A stretch of DNA of 64,000 nt, from contig JAFKAC010000044.1 of assembly GCA_025766275.1 (NCBI GenBank), forward strand, positions 124,001 through 188,000, read 5' to 3'. Below the pieces are notes generated by a model. The model did no database searches and had not been told where the DNA came from. It saw only the letters and a list, made by a program, of their open reading frames with translations. Position 1 is the first letter of the stretch. Each line of letters opens with the position of its first letter. Source of the DNA: Lactarius indigo (Eukaryota > Basidiomycota > Agaricomycetes > Russulales > Russulaceae). Both the position numbers and the translations under genes were made by a program. Of the stretch, positions 1-11,987 are shown piece by piece.

Positions 1-61
1 GACCAAGACGGGATCAAAACGACCAACTACTCTTACTTTCCCCAGTGACTCCGCTGCTCCA

Positions 62-3000
62 ATGTTCATACAACAACCCCGCCGCCGAATTCCGCAAGTC
101 CAGTTCCGGGTCCTAATTATAGGAAGGGCAAACGCAGGAAAAACGACCATCCTACAACGTGTATGTGATACAACGGAGAGCCCCATTATTTACCGTGGAA
201 AGGAGAAGGTAGGGGGCCCAAACTTTTATATTATCTGCAGGCCTGATCTCACTGCCGACCAGGTTAAATTTGACCCGTCCATGGACGTTAGTGATAATAG
301 TACTTCTCCTCGGACGAATCTGAACATGAAGTCAGCGAGGCGAGCACAGCATTGACGACGAACTTGTGTTCTCCAATCATACGGGTTATGTCTTTCATGA
401 CTCCTGCGGGATTGAGTCAGGTGAAATTGAAGAACTCAGAATTTTGCAAGAATTCATTCGACGCAAGTGTGGAGAAAGGCAACTGCGTTCTAGATTGCAT
501 GCGATATGGTTTGGACTCTCGAGTGTTCACGCGTTCATGATTACGACAACTGAGGGCCATATTTTGAGGTACTGCGTGCCAATGGACAACCAACGACCAG
601 GGCTCGACCTCAAATTTTACAAGGACATATGCCCCGACAAGAATGGTGGGTCGTCACGTCCATTTGTGACTGAATTAACAAGAAAGTTTTCAGTGCCTGT
701 CGTTGTCGTGTTTACAAAATATGATCAATTCCTACGAAATGTCCAAATTCATGTGGAGGATTTCGGAAGCCCAGATGACAATGTGTCTGACGTGGCGGAG
801 AAACAATTCAAAGAACACTACTTGCATACCCTTGGTAACGACGTTAATTTTGTGCGACTAGAAAGTGGGTTCAGACTTAGATGCCGGAGTCACATGCTGA
901 GGTTTTTGGCGACAGAAATGCACAGGCAAAATAAGGGCTGTGACGACCTTATTGAGAAGACGGCTGTAGCGTTGAATGAGGATATCGTTGCCTTGATGCT
1001 TTTGGCTGTCCAGAAACGCAATTTAGAATTGAGTGTCAAAACAGCTTTAAACCGGTGAGTACGTCAGTTGATGCGGTGAACTGAACGACGGTCTCAGCAG
1101 GCATTGCAGTGTCTATTCCAGTACTGGGCTCAAGGCCACACATACGGAAGATATAATTCGGGAGTGTCTTCTTCCATTTCCGTACATCTGGGTAAGAGTG
1201 GATATAGTTATAATTTGTGGTACATACATCGTGATGATCGATGTCGCCCAACTCCTAGTTTGTGAGTGCCGGTCGTAACTCACGCCTTTCGAATTGACTG
1301 ACAGTGCTGTATTGTTGCTCTGTTCTCCAGTTTGTGAGTGGCTGCCGTGCCCTCCCTCCGGTTCAATCCTGCTGACAATGCCTGTCCTCGGCTCCCTAGC
1401 AAGTAAGTGGCTGCCGTGCCTAACCCCGTTTCGAGAACGCTGATGATGCCTACCCTCGGCTTTCTAGTCGGTGAGTGGTTGCCATGCCTCGCTGCGGTTC
1501 GAGCCTGTTGACAAATGCTTGTCCTCGGCTCCCAAGTCTGTAAGTGGCTGCCGTGCTCTGCTGTGTTTCAAGCCCACTGACGATGTTTGTCCTCGACTTT
1601 CTAGTACGTGAGTGGCTACCGTGGCTTGCTACATCTCCAGGTCGCTGACCACGCCCGTTTTTGGCTCTCCAGCATGTGAGTGGCTGCCGTGACTCGCTAC
1701 ATTTCAAGCCTACTGATAGCGCCTGTCCTCGGTTCTCCAGCAAGTGAGTGACTACATGCCTCACTATATTTTAAAGCTTACTAATGATGCCTGTCCTTGT
1801 CCCTCCAGTATGTGAGTGGCTACGTTTCTCGCTGCGCTTCCAGCATATTGATGACGCCTGTCCTCGGCTCTCCAGTCTGTGAGTAGCTGCAATGCCTTGC
1901 TGCATTTGTAGTCTGCTGACGACGCTTGTCCTTGACTCTTCAGGAAGTGAGTGGTTCCGGGACGTCCCCCGCACCGTTTGAAGCTTTCTGATGACGCGTG
2001 TCTTTGGCTATATAGTTGGTGAGTTACTGCCGTGCCTCGTTGCAGTTCAAGCCTACTGAGTTCACCTGCCATCGTCTCTCCAGTATGTGAGTGATTCCCA
2101 TGGCTCACTGCGTTCAAGCCTGCTGACAGTTTCTGTCCTTGGCTCCCCAGTCGGTAAGTGGCCGCAGTACCTTTCTACTTTTCACACCCGCTGACGATGC
2201 TCGTCCTCCGCTCTCTAGTCTGTGAGTGGCTATTGTGCCTCACCGCATTTCAAGCTTCTGACGACACCTGTCCTCGGCTGTATAGTTGGTTCGTAGCTGC
2301 GATGCCTCGCTGCGTTTCGAGCCCGCTGATGACACTTGTCACCGCCTCTCCAGGAAGTGAGTGGCTGCTATGTCACGGTCTTGCCTAGTTTCAAGCCTCC
2401 TGACAACGCCTGCCCTTGGCTCTCTAGTTGGTGAGCGGCTACCAGGTCTCGCCGCATCCTAACCCTACTGACGGTGCCTGTCCTCCGCTTTACAGCGAGT
2501 GAGTGGCTGCCCTACCTCGCTGTTCTCCAAGCTTGCTGACAACGCCTGTTCTTGGTTCTCTAGCAAGTGAGTGACTTCGTGCCTCACTGCGTTTCGAGCC
2601 TACTGATGCCCCCCATCCTCGGTTCTCCAGGGAGTGAGTGTCTTCTATGTCTCACTACGTTTCAAGCCTGCTGATGTCACCTGCCAGTTGGTGAGTGACT
2701 GCCATCCCTCGTTACATTTCAGGCTTACTGAAGACGACCGTCCCTGGCTCGCCAGTATGTGAGTAGTTGCAGTGCTTCGCTGTGTCTCAACCTGCTGATG
2801 ACACCTGTCCTCGGCTCTTCAGAGAGTGAGTGACACCGTGGCTTGTTGAGTTTAAAGCCTGCTGATGGTCATGACACCTATTCCTGGCTCTCTAGCAAGT
2901 AAGTGGCTGCCGTGTCTCACTGCGTTTCAAGTTTGCTGACAATACCCCTCCTTGGATCTCAAGTCTGTGGGTAGCTGTCATGTTCACTTTTTTTCGAGCT

Positions 3001-4028
3001 CGCTGACAATACCTGTCCTCGACTTTCCAGTATGTGAGTGCTGCGGAGCCTAACTGCGTTTCAAGTCACTGACTAGACCTGTTTCGGTTCTTCAGTACGT
3101 GAGTGCCCCCCGTGCCTCGCTGCGTATCAAGTCTGATGATGATACCTGTCTTCTCTCTCCAGGAAGTGAGTGACCACCGTGCCTCGCTGCGTTTCAAGAT
3201 CGCTAATGACGCCTGTCCTTGGCTTTTCAGGAAGTGAGTCACCGCCACGCCTCGCTGCACTTACCTGTCTGCTGACAGCGCCTGTCCTCGGCTCCCCAGC
3301 CTGTGAGTGGCTTCCATTCCTCTCTGTATTTCAAGCCTACTGATGACACCTGTCCTCGGCTCTCCAGCTGGTGGGTGTTATCTATATCTCACCGTGTTTC
3401 AGCCCCGATGACAACGCCTGCCTGTGCTCCTCAGCAAGTGAGTGGCTGTCTTGCTTGCCACCTGCTGGCGATATCTCTCCTTGGCTATCTGCTGATCATA
3501 TTCGCCCCTGACCTACTAGTACGTGCGTGCATACCCTCCTCTCTGGACTGCTAATCGTGCCCATCTTTGGTTCCTCAGTTTGTAAGTGCCCTTGATACCT
3601 TCACTCGAGCAATTTCTCATCCTTTACAAGGTAACGCAGGTTCTGTCGCTGCAAACTATCCAAAACGTCTTACCTTTGTATTGCAATCATGTTTCACGCT
3701 GGCTTATGAGATTCATTTCTCTAGCTTTTCCTGACTGGTCTTGGAACTCATCATTTGATCCTTGGTACTTAACGCTATTGTTCTTGGAGTGTATTTGACC
3801 TTTGTCGAAGCTGTTATCTCTATCTTGAAGCGTGCCACTTTTTTACGTCTCTCAAACCTATCACCCGAATTAGCTCTAACCCAAGCAGAGCTGGACCATC
3901 GGGTGGCAGATATAGACTCGAAAATTCAACGACATCTTACAGCATCTTCTCAAGAGCACTCTGTCAAGTCAATTGCGAGGTTTATTATGACCACTGATAT
4001 GGTTCGTTTATTCTTGCATCTTTTATGA
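62..4028 (+). CDS. G-domain (P-loop GTPase) protein, copy 1, multi-exon
   Basis: Putative small GTPase-like protein; cellular role unknown. Exons read from splice sites and comparison with copy 2: 62-208, 263-286, 336-508, 569-645, 694-864, 916-1054, 1110-1191, then single-codon spacers from 1259 to 3581, then 3631-3666 and a terminal exon 3811-4028. The first seven exons join in frame to 271 codons. G1 is GRANAGKT at residues 21-28; a G3-like DSCG lies in exon 3 (DSRG in copy 2) and a G4-like TKYD in exon 5. The ATG at 62 opens exon 1, though an upstream exon may lie outside the window. The junction between 3666 and 3811 is unresolved (the last exon needs one more upstream base). The 3' exon is conserved with copy 2 and has the stop at the same place. 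Confidence 0.8.
1259..3581 (+). repeat. Tandem array of mini-introns separated by 3-nt spacers (array 1)
   Basis: Degenerate tandem repeat, unit about 65-70 bp. Each unit starts GTGAGT (or GTAAGT, GTGGGT, GTGCGT), has CTGAC/CTGAT/CTAAT about 25 nt before its end, and ends YAG or AAG. The next GTRNGT begins exactly 3 nt later. I count 35 such 3-nt spacers from 1259 to 3581. They include TTT, CAA, TCG, TCT, TAC, CAT, TAT, GAA, TTG, CGA, GGA, AGA, CCT and CTG; none is a stop. Intron lengths vary from about 49 to 82 nt while spacer length never changes. The array sits between two conserved exons, both in phase 0. Confidence 0.9.
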
Positions 4029-4550
4029 TAATATCTCGTCGAGCATTTAGTGCCATCCCAGCCTGGAGTCAAAAACGCACGTGCATAGAAAGGATCATTG
4101 GTTTGGGAACCATTATTCCCCTAGACTCTTATGGTTTAGCTATGTAAAATGTGTATGGTGTACTTGGTCTTTGTGATTTGTTGTCGTTGTTCACCAAAAC
4201 TCGTTTTTGTTGACGTAGGAGGGGAGGATGACTATATCTGATCAACAAAAGGTTCGATTCTGTACAATTTGGGATGAGTGTGCACAGTTGCGGACACGCA
4301 GTGGTGCAAATGTCGTGGCACTCACAGAGGTAGGTGCAGATGCAGAAGATACAGTGAGGGTGGGAGTGCATTGCCCCCACCATGCCAATATGGATGGGCT
4401 GCTCAAACATGTAGTTGAGCCTGGCAGCTATTTTCTAGATGGAACCAGGGAGCTGTGCTCCATTGGACTGTGTGACCTCTGTGAGGGTCTGTCCTCAAAA
4501 TTTTTGGTCAGACGAGAACAGCAGTAGAAGTAGCGGAGAAGGGAGGTAGA
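4029..4550 (+). other. Region downstream of GTPase copy 1, ending in a possible polypurine tract
   Basis: An ORF at 4228-4527 (99 codons) has no family I recognise. The last bases before 4551 are purine-rich and directly precede a TGTTGATAAG sequence that also begins the LTR-like segment at 25163. The simplest reading is the 3' end of a retroelement whose 3' LTR starts at 4551. The left border of that element is not visible. Confidence 0.35.
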
Positions 4551-4740
4551 TGTTGATAAGTGACCCTTGTGCACTTAGTGGCTTGTATGGACTGGACTTA
4601 CAGATATAGACTGCTGTAGATTAATTAGGACCGCTTTAGATTAGATTTGATCTGTACAATCTAGGACTTCTATGACATCACTGTACAATGACATCATATG
4701 GACTACTTCCGGACTTTTTCATTGTACTATGTTCCTTTGT
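4551..4740 (+). mobile_element. 5' part of an LTR (family X), truncated by element G0
   Basis: Starts TGTTGATAAGTGACCC and is similar over its length to 25163-25350, including a shared stretch around a GATCTGTACAATCT motif and repeated TGACATCA words. It stops at 4740, where the G0 LTR begins with TGTTACGCC, so G0 inserted into it. Confidence 0.65.
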
Positions 4741-5323
4741 TGTTACGCCACTACAGGGGCGTAAGGTACGACCTGTACCAAGTCAGTCGAGTTACGGTAG
4801 CACAAGCTCTGAGGCTCGGCTTCAGCAGGGTGATGCACAAGGATCACAAGGACGTTAGTCACTTGGATCATAGAGGAAGGCTAAGACTTGAAGGTCTAGC
4901 AGAGATAAGGGATTCTTGAGACAGGGAGAAGCGCGAAGGCGTCCGTGTTTAGACGAGTGTAGTATTACACAAGAAGTCTAGTCTACTGTACAAGCTAGGT
5001 ATGACAAGGGTTAAATAGAAACTGGGTGGTATGGTCACTACAAATAGATGGTGCCATCACTGGGTTAAGGAACAAAGGGATAGGCATAAAGGGAACAAGG
5101 CATGGACATATCAGGGATAAAGGCAAATCACACGGGGTCGCGTGTGAGTGGGAACAAGTTGGAAACTAGCACATGTCGAACTTTATCAGAAGGGAACACC
5201 GATAAGTAGGGCATGCGATAGAAGCCGAGTAATCGTAAAGTCCGCGTAATTGTACAGGGCTCGTATAGTATGGGGAAGGGAATAGTATCATGCAAAAGAA
5301 CGAGTCCCAAGAAAATTGTAACA
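4741..5323 (-). repeat. 3' LTR of gypsy element G0
   Basis: 583 bp with TGTTACGCC at the left edge and TTGTAACA at the right edge, the usual TG...CA ends with short inverted termini. The 5 bp to its left are TTTGT; the matching duplication cannot be checked because the other end of G0 is missing. Confidence 0.75.
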
Positions 5324-5357
5324 TTACCCCCTGTTTTGGCCTGAAGACGCCTCGACT

Positions 5358-6833
5358 TCAGCTCTCCGGATCGACAAGATCGTAAATGTTGGCATCAAGG
5401 TCGTTCTCTGGCCATGGAGAGATGTCCAGCCAGCAATAGTGGGTTTTAAGGAAGAATAGTGGTCTGTGCTTGTCGCATTTGCGACACATCTCATATTGTG
5501 GGCATCTGATTTCATCATGATCGGCATTGGTGCGGAAGCATCGCCCACACCACCTCCCTTGAGTTTTGGTGGCAATTGTTGGTGGTTCTGGGACAGTGAA
5601 AGAGGTGGACGCCTCGGTAGTTACTGCCTGCTGAATACGTTCGTCTGCTTGAGAGGTGGTGATAACTTCAGCGACCATTCCTGCACGGCGAAAGATACAT
5701 CGGTAGGATTGGTGTTCTTGACTTTGGCAGTGCCGGCAAGCTGGTCGTGGCCTAGTGGGGCAATCGCATACGAGATGGTGGGGGCTATTGCAGTGGTAGC
5801 AGCGTCATCGATGGGGTTTGTTGGCAAGGCGGGGAAATTCTAGTGGTCCCCCGCATTGTGGGGAAAAGGGGATGGTGTAGCATGAATATCGGAGCGGGGC
5901 TGGGAGCGCCGTCATGCGTGCATATTCGTTACCGATGGTGGCAAGGGCTCCCGCATACTGGAGTCGTCTTTTGGTGCTGGCTAACATTAAGTCCACCGTG
6001 AGCCTTTCCGACCGTAGTTGGCGTGCATCTTCCTCTAGTTTCTCGCACTTTTTGTTGATCTCCTTGAGTGCGAGGAGCCCGGTACGGAGCCTAGTGACCT
6101 TGGCTGTGAGTTGTGGGGAATTGAGCTCAATGAGGGTCTCGTCGAGAGTGCAGGCGCGGATGTCATGGGGGTCAAAGAACTGGAGTTGTTCAGCCGTAAA
6201 GGGAGGTGCCGAGACGTTGGGCCTAAGTGACGAGAGGTAGACTGCTTCTCCATAATGTGGTTGTCTAGCACCCATCATCCCTACTACCTTGGTGACTCCC
6301 TTGCGATAGTAAATATACTTTGCAGTGTTAGATCCACCGTCAGGTAGTGGGATCTGTAGTGGGTAGAACTTCGGGGTACCTAGTACGTTTAGAAAGAAGG
6401 GGGCACCAGGATCATCAGTTTCTTCGGGGGGCGAGTCAGGTCGATTATAGTTGATGGGGGTGTGGACGCGGACGGGGGTGAAGGGTTCAAGTGGTGGTGG
6501 TGAGGTAGAGTGTGAAGAGGATGGTGGTGACGGTGCAGGTGGTTCGGGTGGAGGAGTGGACGGTTGGCAAGGAGGGGGTGTGGGGGAGTATTGTCCTTCT
6601 TCTGGCGTTGATGGGGTGAGTTCCCCAGGTTCTCGTTCTAAAGTTCGGGGTATGATGGGGATGGGGTCGATGGTCATGGTGGATCGGGGGGATTGGGGAA
6701 TAGATGGTGGTGGTGACAGGTGCAGGATGTTGGAGATGTCAATGGTAACAATCCCTCGTTCGAGGGCGGCTTCAAGTTGAGGGTTGCTGAGGATGTTGAT
6801 AAGGGTGGTGTCGGATACTGGGGTGTCTGTCAT
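5358..6833 (-). pseudogene. G0 extra 3' ORF with coiled coil and four CCHC-like knuckles
   Basis: Starts at an ATG at 6833, 41 nt after the pol stop, and runs in one frame to 5358 with a single internal TGA at 5805-5807 (probably CGA to TGA). The N-terminus is proline-rich. A middle domain is related to the C-terminal extension of pol in elements A, B and C, followed by a likely coiled coil. Past the stop come four Cys/His modules: CYHCNSPHHLVCDC, CRHCQSQEHQSYRC, CGRCFRTNADHDEIRC and CRKCDKHRPLFFLKTHYC. They resemble nucleic-acid-binding zinc knuckles but lie at the 3' end rather than in gag. Function unknown. Confidence 0.7.
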
Positions 6834-6873
6834 TGTGTTGTTGCTAGGGGAGTTCGATTGGAGGGTCTTTTTC

Positions 6874-9522
6874 TTATACCTTTCGTCCAGCCCCTTCGGC
6901 GGATGGGTATAGTTGATAGTAGTCTCTGATTGCGTCCTTGGTGTGTGTCAGCTTGGTCACGGGTTCCCATGTGTTGTCACTCGTGGGGAATCCCTTCCAC
7001 TTAACCAGGAAGTGGAGTTTGCACCCTCGTCCTCGTGCCTGGGCGTCTTCAATACGTTCCACTTCATACTCCTCTTCTCTGTTGATAAGGTCAGGTGGAG
7101 GTCGGGTAAAGTTCACTCCGTGCATCTCCATCTCCTTATATGGTGTGAGAAGGTTCACATGGAATACAGGGTGGATCTTCCATGTTGTGGGGAGTTTGAG
7201 TTCATAGGAAACGTCTGATAGAACCTTCATTATCTTGAATGGCCCATACCTCTTTGGGGCGAGTTTGCTTGTGGGATAGAAGGTATGGAGGTTCGTTCCT
7301 TCTAGCCATACCTGGTCTCCTTGCTGATAAGGTGTGAATTTGGTTTTGCCTTGTTGTGTCATGAGGTGTTGTGCATGTTTAATGCTGTCTTGCACATGCT
7401 GCCTGAGTATCAGTAGATCTTCCAATCGTTGATCTACTGTTGGGCTGGTTGACGGTTTTGGCATCCATGTTGTTCGTGGTTCCCATCCCATGATGAGCAA
7501 GAAGGGGGAGTGTTTGGTTGTAGTGTTTGTCCAAGAGTTGTGGGCGAACTGTGCCATAGGTAACAATTCTGCCCAGTTATCTTGTCGTAGGTTGCACCAA
7601 TGTCGCAGGTACTGTTCTAGCCATTGATTGGTGCATTCCGATTGGCCATCCGTTTGAGGGTGATACACTGATGAAATGTTTTGTTGGATTCCTAAAGTTT
7701 TGCATAACTGCCTCATAAAGGTAGATGTAAATCTGGGGTCTCGATCCGATATGACCCTTCAGGGTAGGCCATAATGGGGGTATATGTGTTGGAGATAGAG
7801 TTTGGCCACTTCTTCCGATGTTATGGTTTCTTTGCAAGGGATGAATATTGCTGCCTTCAAGCAGTCATGATCGGTGATAGTGAGAATTGAGTCAAATCTG
7901 TTTGATACAGGGAGTTTGACTATGAAGTCCATTGCCACTACTTTGAAGGGTTCAGCTGATGGATATATGGTGATGGGGAATAGATGTGGCTTTTGTCAAT
8001 GTGGGTTGATTTTGTTGCTTTGACATGTGGCACATCCTTTGACGTACACTTCCACGTCCTTTCACATGTTTGGCCACCAGAAGTTGCATCGTACTAGTTC
8101 CAGGGTGTTTGCAATTCCTGGGTGTCCTGCGCTTGGGGTATCGTGGAAAAAGGTGATTACCCCCCGCTTAAGGTCGTTGTTTCCCACAACAACGAGGGCG
8201 TCGCCTTTCCACCATAAGCCATCGTGCTTTTTTAGGTTGTGGGGTTCGACCCATGGGAGTACCGCAGATTCTTCCATGTTCTGAGTAATTTGAGCCCATA
8301 TGTCCATATCGTGCATGGACATCTGGGTGACTTTCAGGAATACTTCTTCTGGTAGTACTGTGACGTGATTGTTGTCTGTTGTTCCATTGTCGTAGTCAGG
8401 GCGTCTTGATAGGGAGTCCGCCTGGGTATTTTTGGTACCCAGGATGTGTTTGAGTACGAAATTGTACTTGGAGAGCTCTTGGAACTCCCGTGCCACACGT
8501 CGACTGATCTTCCTTGGTTCTTTCCAATACTGAAGATTGGCGTGGTCTGTGTGAATAGTTATTAAATGGGGGGAGCCGATTAGATATGTGCGCCAGGTTC
8601 ATAGAGCTTTGATGATGGCCAACAGTTCTCTATCATAGATATCATAATTGCGTTCTGTTTCCGTCAACGATTCGGAGTAGAATGCAACTGGGTGTATTTT
8701 CTGGTCTTCCCCCTTCTGGTTTAGCACCACTCCTAGGGCGTAGCTGGAAGCGTCCACTTCAATTTCGAAGGGTTGGTCTAGTTTTGGGAATAGGAGTACC
8801 GGTTCGGAACTAATTCTTTCCTTGATGGTATCGAAGGCCTTCTGTCTGGCATCCGTCCATTCCCAAGGTACGTCCTTCTTTGTGAGGTCGTGGAGTGGCC
8901 TTGCTATTGTGGAAAATCCCCTTATGAATCATCGATAGAAGTTACAGAAGCCTAGAAAGGCTCGTACTTCTTTCAGGGATTTCGGTGGCTTCCAGTCTCG
9001 TATTCCTTGCACCTTTACAGGGTCCATCCACAACTCGCCGTGTCCAATGATCAACCCTAGGTATTCCACTTTGTAGACTTCAAATACACATTTTTCTGGT
9101 TTGATGTATAAGTCATGTTCATTGCAGAGGTCTAGAACGTGGTGTAATACTTGTCTGTGGTGGGCGCGATTGTCTGCGGTGGCGATTAAAATGTCATCCA
9201 TGTAAACGATGACTTCTCCGGTCAACACCAATTCCCAGAATATGGTGTCCATCATGGTTTGGAAGGTACTGGGGGAGTTGGTGAGGCCGAAGAACATGAC
9301 CCGTGGTTCGAATAGTCCCTGATTATTCTTGAACGCCGCTTTCCATTCGTCACCTGGTTTGATTCGAATGTTATTGTATCCCCATCGTATGTCTAGCTTC
9401 GAATAAAGCCGTGCTTCCTGGATCCGATCAATGAGTTCGGGAATTAGGGGAAGCAGGTAGTGGTTCTTTACGGTGAGTTCATTGAGTCGGCAGTAATCTT
9501 GTACTGGATGTAATTTCCCATC
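6874..9522 (-). pseudogene. G0 pol pseudogene (RT, RNase H, integrase, chromodomain)
   Basis: From high to low coordinates: reverse transcriptase with YMDD near 9200, RNase H around 8770-8600, integrase zinc-binding segment around 8200-8060, integrase core and a chromodomain ending at 6874. Several in-frame stops interrupt it (near 8929, 8599, 8062 and 7760), so no full polyprotein can be made. The chromodomain keeps LVKWKG and WEP motifs. The 5' end is cut by insertion of A at 9523. Confidence 0.85.
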
Positions 9523-9977
9523 TGTTACGGTTGCGCATATCAAACCCTTACTGTACCGGTTGTGGCTACGGCGGTAAGGTAGATTAGTCATGGACTTGGG
9601 GTTTACGATAGGAGTTAGGTGTTGGAGGATGACTCGATCCTAGTACAGGTAGTAGTAGTATTAGGATTGCGCTACTTACACGATACGTTGGACACTACGA
9701 TTACTGTAACTCATAGCAGCGCTTCTAAGCCTGCTCTTCTTGTATTTAAGGTAGCTGCGGAAGACCAAGAAACGCCATCTTGGTCTTCTTCAATCGTCAC
9801 TTTTCTGTCTTCGCATTCGAGTTCCACCTCTATCCGATTAGAGTGCCACAAGTTATACTAGTGTCTTCAAACATCTAGAACCTGCCTTCGTGCCATACGC
9901 CTCAAGGCGTGATCAGCTAAGTCGTAGAGTCGCCTCATTAAAAGCTCAAGTCGAGCTAACATCGTGACGGCGTTACA
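9523..9977 (+). repeat. 5' LTR of gypsy element A
   Basis: TGTTACGG...CGTTACA. TATA-like TATTTAAG at 9743-9750 lies 34 nt before ATCTTGGTCTT (9777-9787), the likely transcript start, which is complementary to the primer site after the LTR. It differs from the 3' LTR at roughly 16 positions, about 13 of them CpG transitions. Confidence 0.9.
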
Positions 9978-9979
9978 TT

Positions 9980-9990
9980 AAGACCAAGAT
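9980..9990 (+). promoter_or_regulatory. Primer binding site of element A (self-priming type)
   Basis: AAGACCAAGAT, two bases after the LTR, is the exact complement of ATCTTGGTCTT at 9777-9787. The same pair occurs in elements B and C. This matches the Tf1/sushi self-priming scheme rather than tRNA priming. Confidence 0.75.
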
Positions 9991-9997
9991 ACTCATT

Positions 9998-11987
9998 GTG
10001 GCGACGGTCAATACCAGAGATCAGTGGACGAGCTTTCGTCCTTATCACCTAGAACGAAGAGGAGACCGCAACGTACCCACCCGATTCCTAGGAGCAGCCA
10101 GGTGGAGAGACAGGGGAGATGAAACCGGATACTTTGTAGAGTTTAATGGACCTACAAGGTTCAGACCCGTTGAGTTCAATTTTGACCACTTGTGTTGGGT
10201 AGAGATTACGTGGAACCCCATAGACCACCGCTGGGACGTCGTTAGACCAGCAGGAAGACAATATCAGTGCGACATCGACGCACGCGAACTCAATTCACAA
10301 GCCGATTGGGGACCCATTGACGGTCAACTACGAGAGCACTCCACTGGAGAAGCGGTAAGTGAGGAAACTGAAGAGGACGAACAAAGTGAAGAAAATCGAC
10401 CTGTGAGTGTCAGACCTATCGAGCAATACACCATCCAATGAGCTGAGTCTCTACACATCTTGGAACAACCAGAGGTCATTCATGTACGATCACCGGCAGC
10501 AGAAATGGCAACAACCACCATGACAGCTGAAGAAATCATGAGTGTCAGAGAGCAAGCCACACGAGAAGCAGCTGAAGCCATTAGACAAGAATCGCAACAA
10601 CACCTTATGCCCATTAATCCTGAAACGGGGCATCGCATGACTGCAGACGACACAGCAATTTTTTGGGCTATTGGACCCAACCAAGGAGATCCCCCGTTGG
10701 GGGAAGGAAGAAGACAAGGACTGCCGCTTGACCCCCCACCAGGATGGGGAGGACCACCAGGAGGAGACTTCCCTCGGCGTCCGGGCGGAGGGGGGAATCC
10801 ACCGGACCTTCCGAATAACCCACCGGAAGGAGGACCTTCAGGAGGGGGCGGTGGCGGAGGCCCACCAGGAGGCGGGGGAGGACACGGGCATGAGAAACTC
10901 ACAGGTGAACCTCCCACCATTTTCGACGGAGACTGCACTAAGGTGGACTCATTCCTCACACAATGGCACGTGTACTGGGGGATGAACCTCGACACCCCTG
11001 TCATGCACAACAACTATCGACGAAGTCTTCTATTTCTGTCCTATATCAAAGGGGTATCAGTCAGCGAATGGGTACTCTCATACCTTAAATGGCTCAACCA
11101 GCAGATACAATGAGGAATAGACCAACATACACGAGATCTGTGGAACGCAGTAGCAGAGGGTTTCAACCAAAGGTTCTGTCAATACCCTCGAACGTGAACA
11201 AGCTCAAGCGCTTTTGAGAAAGGGGCTCAAGATGGTCGACGGAGATATCAACAAATATGTCAATGACTTTGAAGAAGCCACCAGAAAAGCAGGATATTGT
11301 CTCAACAATCCCCAAACCATCGACTTGTTCACCAAAGGACTGCCCAAGAAGTTATACGAGAAGACGTACGATCTGGACGAGCCAGAAACATTCGACGAGT
11401 GGAAACGGGCAACACTCCGTCGACAGCGAAATTACATCCATGTCCGAGCCCGGGTGGACGAATATAAGGACACCAAGCCGAAGAAAACGGGTAATGCCGG
11501 ATGGACTGTCCCCCAAAACCTCGCAAATCCCTGGGCAATGGACACCTCCGCTGATCAAACAAAGGCAAGACTAGCCGGGTCAGAAGAAATCGATTACGGT
11601 AAACCGCCCTATACAGGCTTACCCCCCTTTCCACCAAGGGGAGGGCCCGGGGTGAGAGGATGCGGAAGAGGAGGATCACGACGAGACCTAAGGACGGTGT
11701 TGTGTTACAATTGCAATGCCCCCGGTCATCTCTCACAAAACTGCCCCCATCCCAGACAACCACGACAGTGGCAACCGCAAAGTGCCGGACCATCCACTGT
11801 CCAGGCGGCGGAAACTGATTATTACACGCAAGAAACGTCGCCGGCCCAAATACAGGCCGCTTCGACTAGCAAGACAGCCGAAGAACGGGCCAAAGAGTGG
11901 CTTACCGGAGTCGCAAACACACCTGACGAAGTAAAGGACCTGATACTACAGGATCTATGGGGAAAAGAGGGTTTTCGGAGTGCCTAA
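9998..11987 (+). pseudogene. Element A gag pseudogene
   Basis: One frame interrupted by TGA at 10439-10441 and 11111-11113 plus damage near 11170-11210. Parts in order: a conserved N-terminal segment beginning TRDQW (9998-10330), acidic linker, first in-frame ATG at about 10505, glycine/proline-rich stretch, capsid-like retrotransposon-gag domain (10900-11450) and one zinc knuckle CYNCNAPGHLSQNC near 11703-11750. Element B has CAACGAGGG where A has CAATGAGGA at the second stop, so that stop is a CpG transition. Confidence 0.85.

Larger units (their letters stand above)
4741..9522 (-). mobile_element. Ty3/gypsy chromovirus G0, 5'-truncated and decayed
   Basis: Minus-strand element. Its 3' LTR is at 4741-5323, followed inward by a reverse-complement polypurine tract (ACCCCC, 5326-5331), an extra 3' ORF (5358-6833) and a pol pseudogene (6874-9522). 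Element A replaces everything upstream of the reverse transcriptase N-terminus; no gag or 5' LTR of G0 is present. It is the most decayed gypsy copy here. Confidence 0.85.

Noticed and set aside
1450..2117. Minus-strand repetitive ORFs over array 1
   Set aside because: Same antisense effect; the diverged array already contains stops and frame changes in that direction.
10480..11013. Antisense ORF over the proline/glycine-rich part of gag A
   Set aside because: A shadow of low-complexity GC-rich coding sequence; it is not conserved as a protein in B or C.
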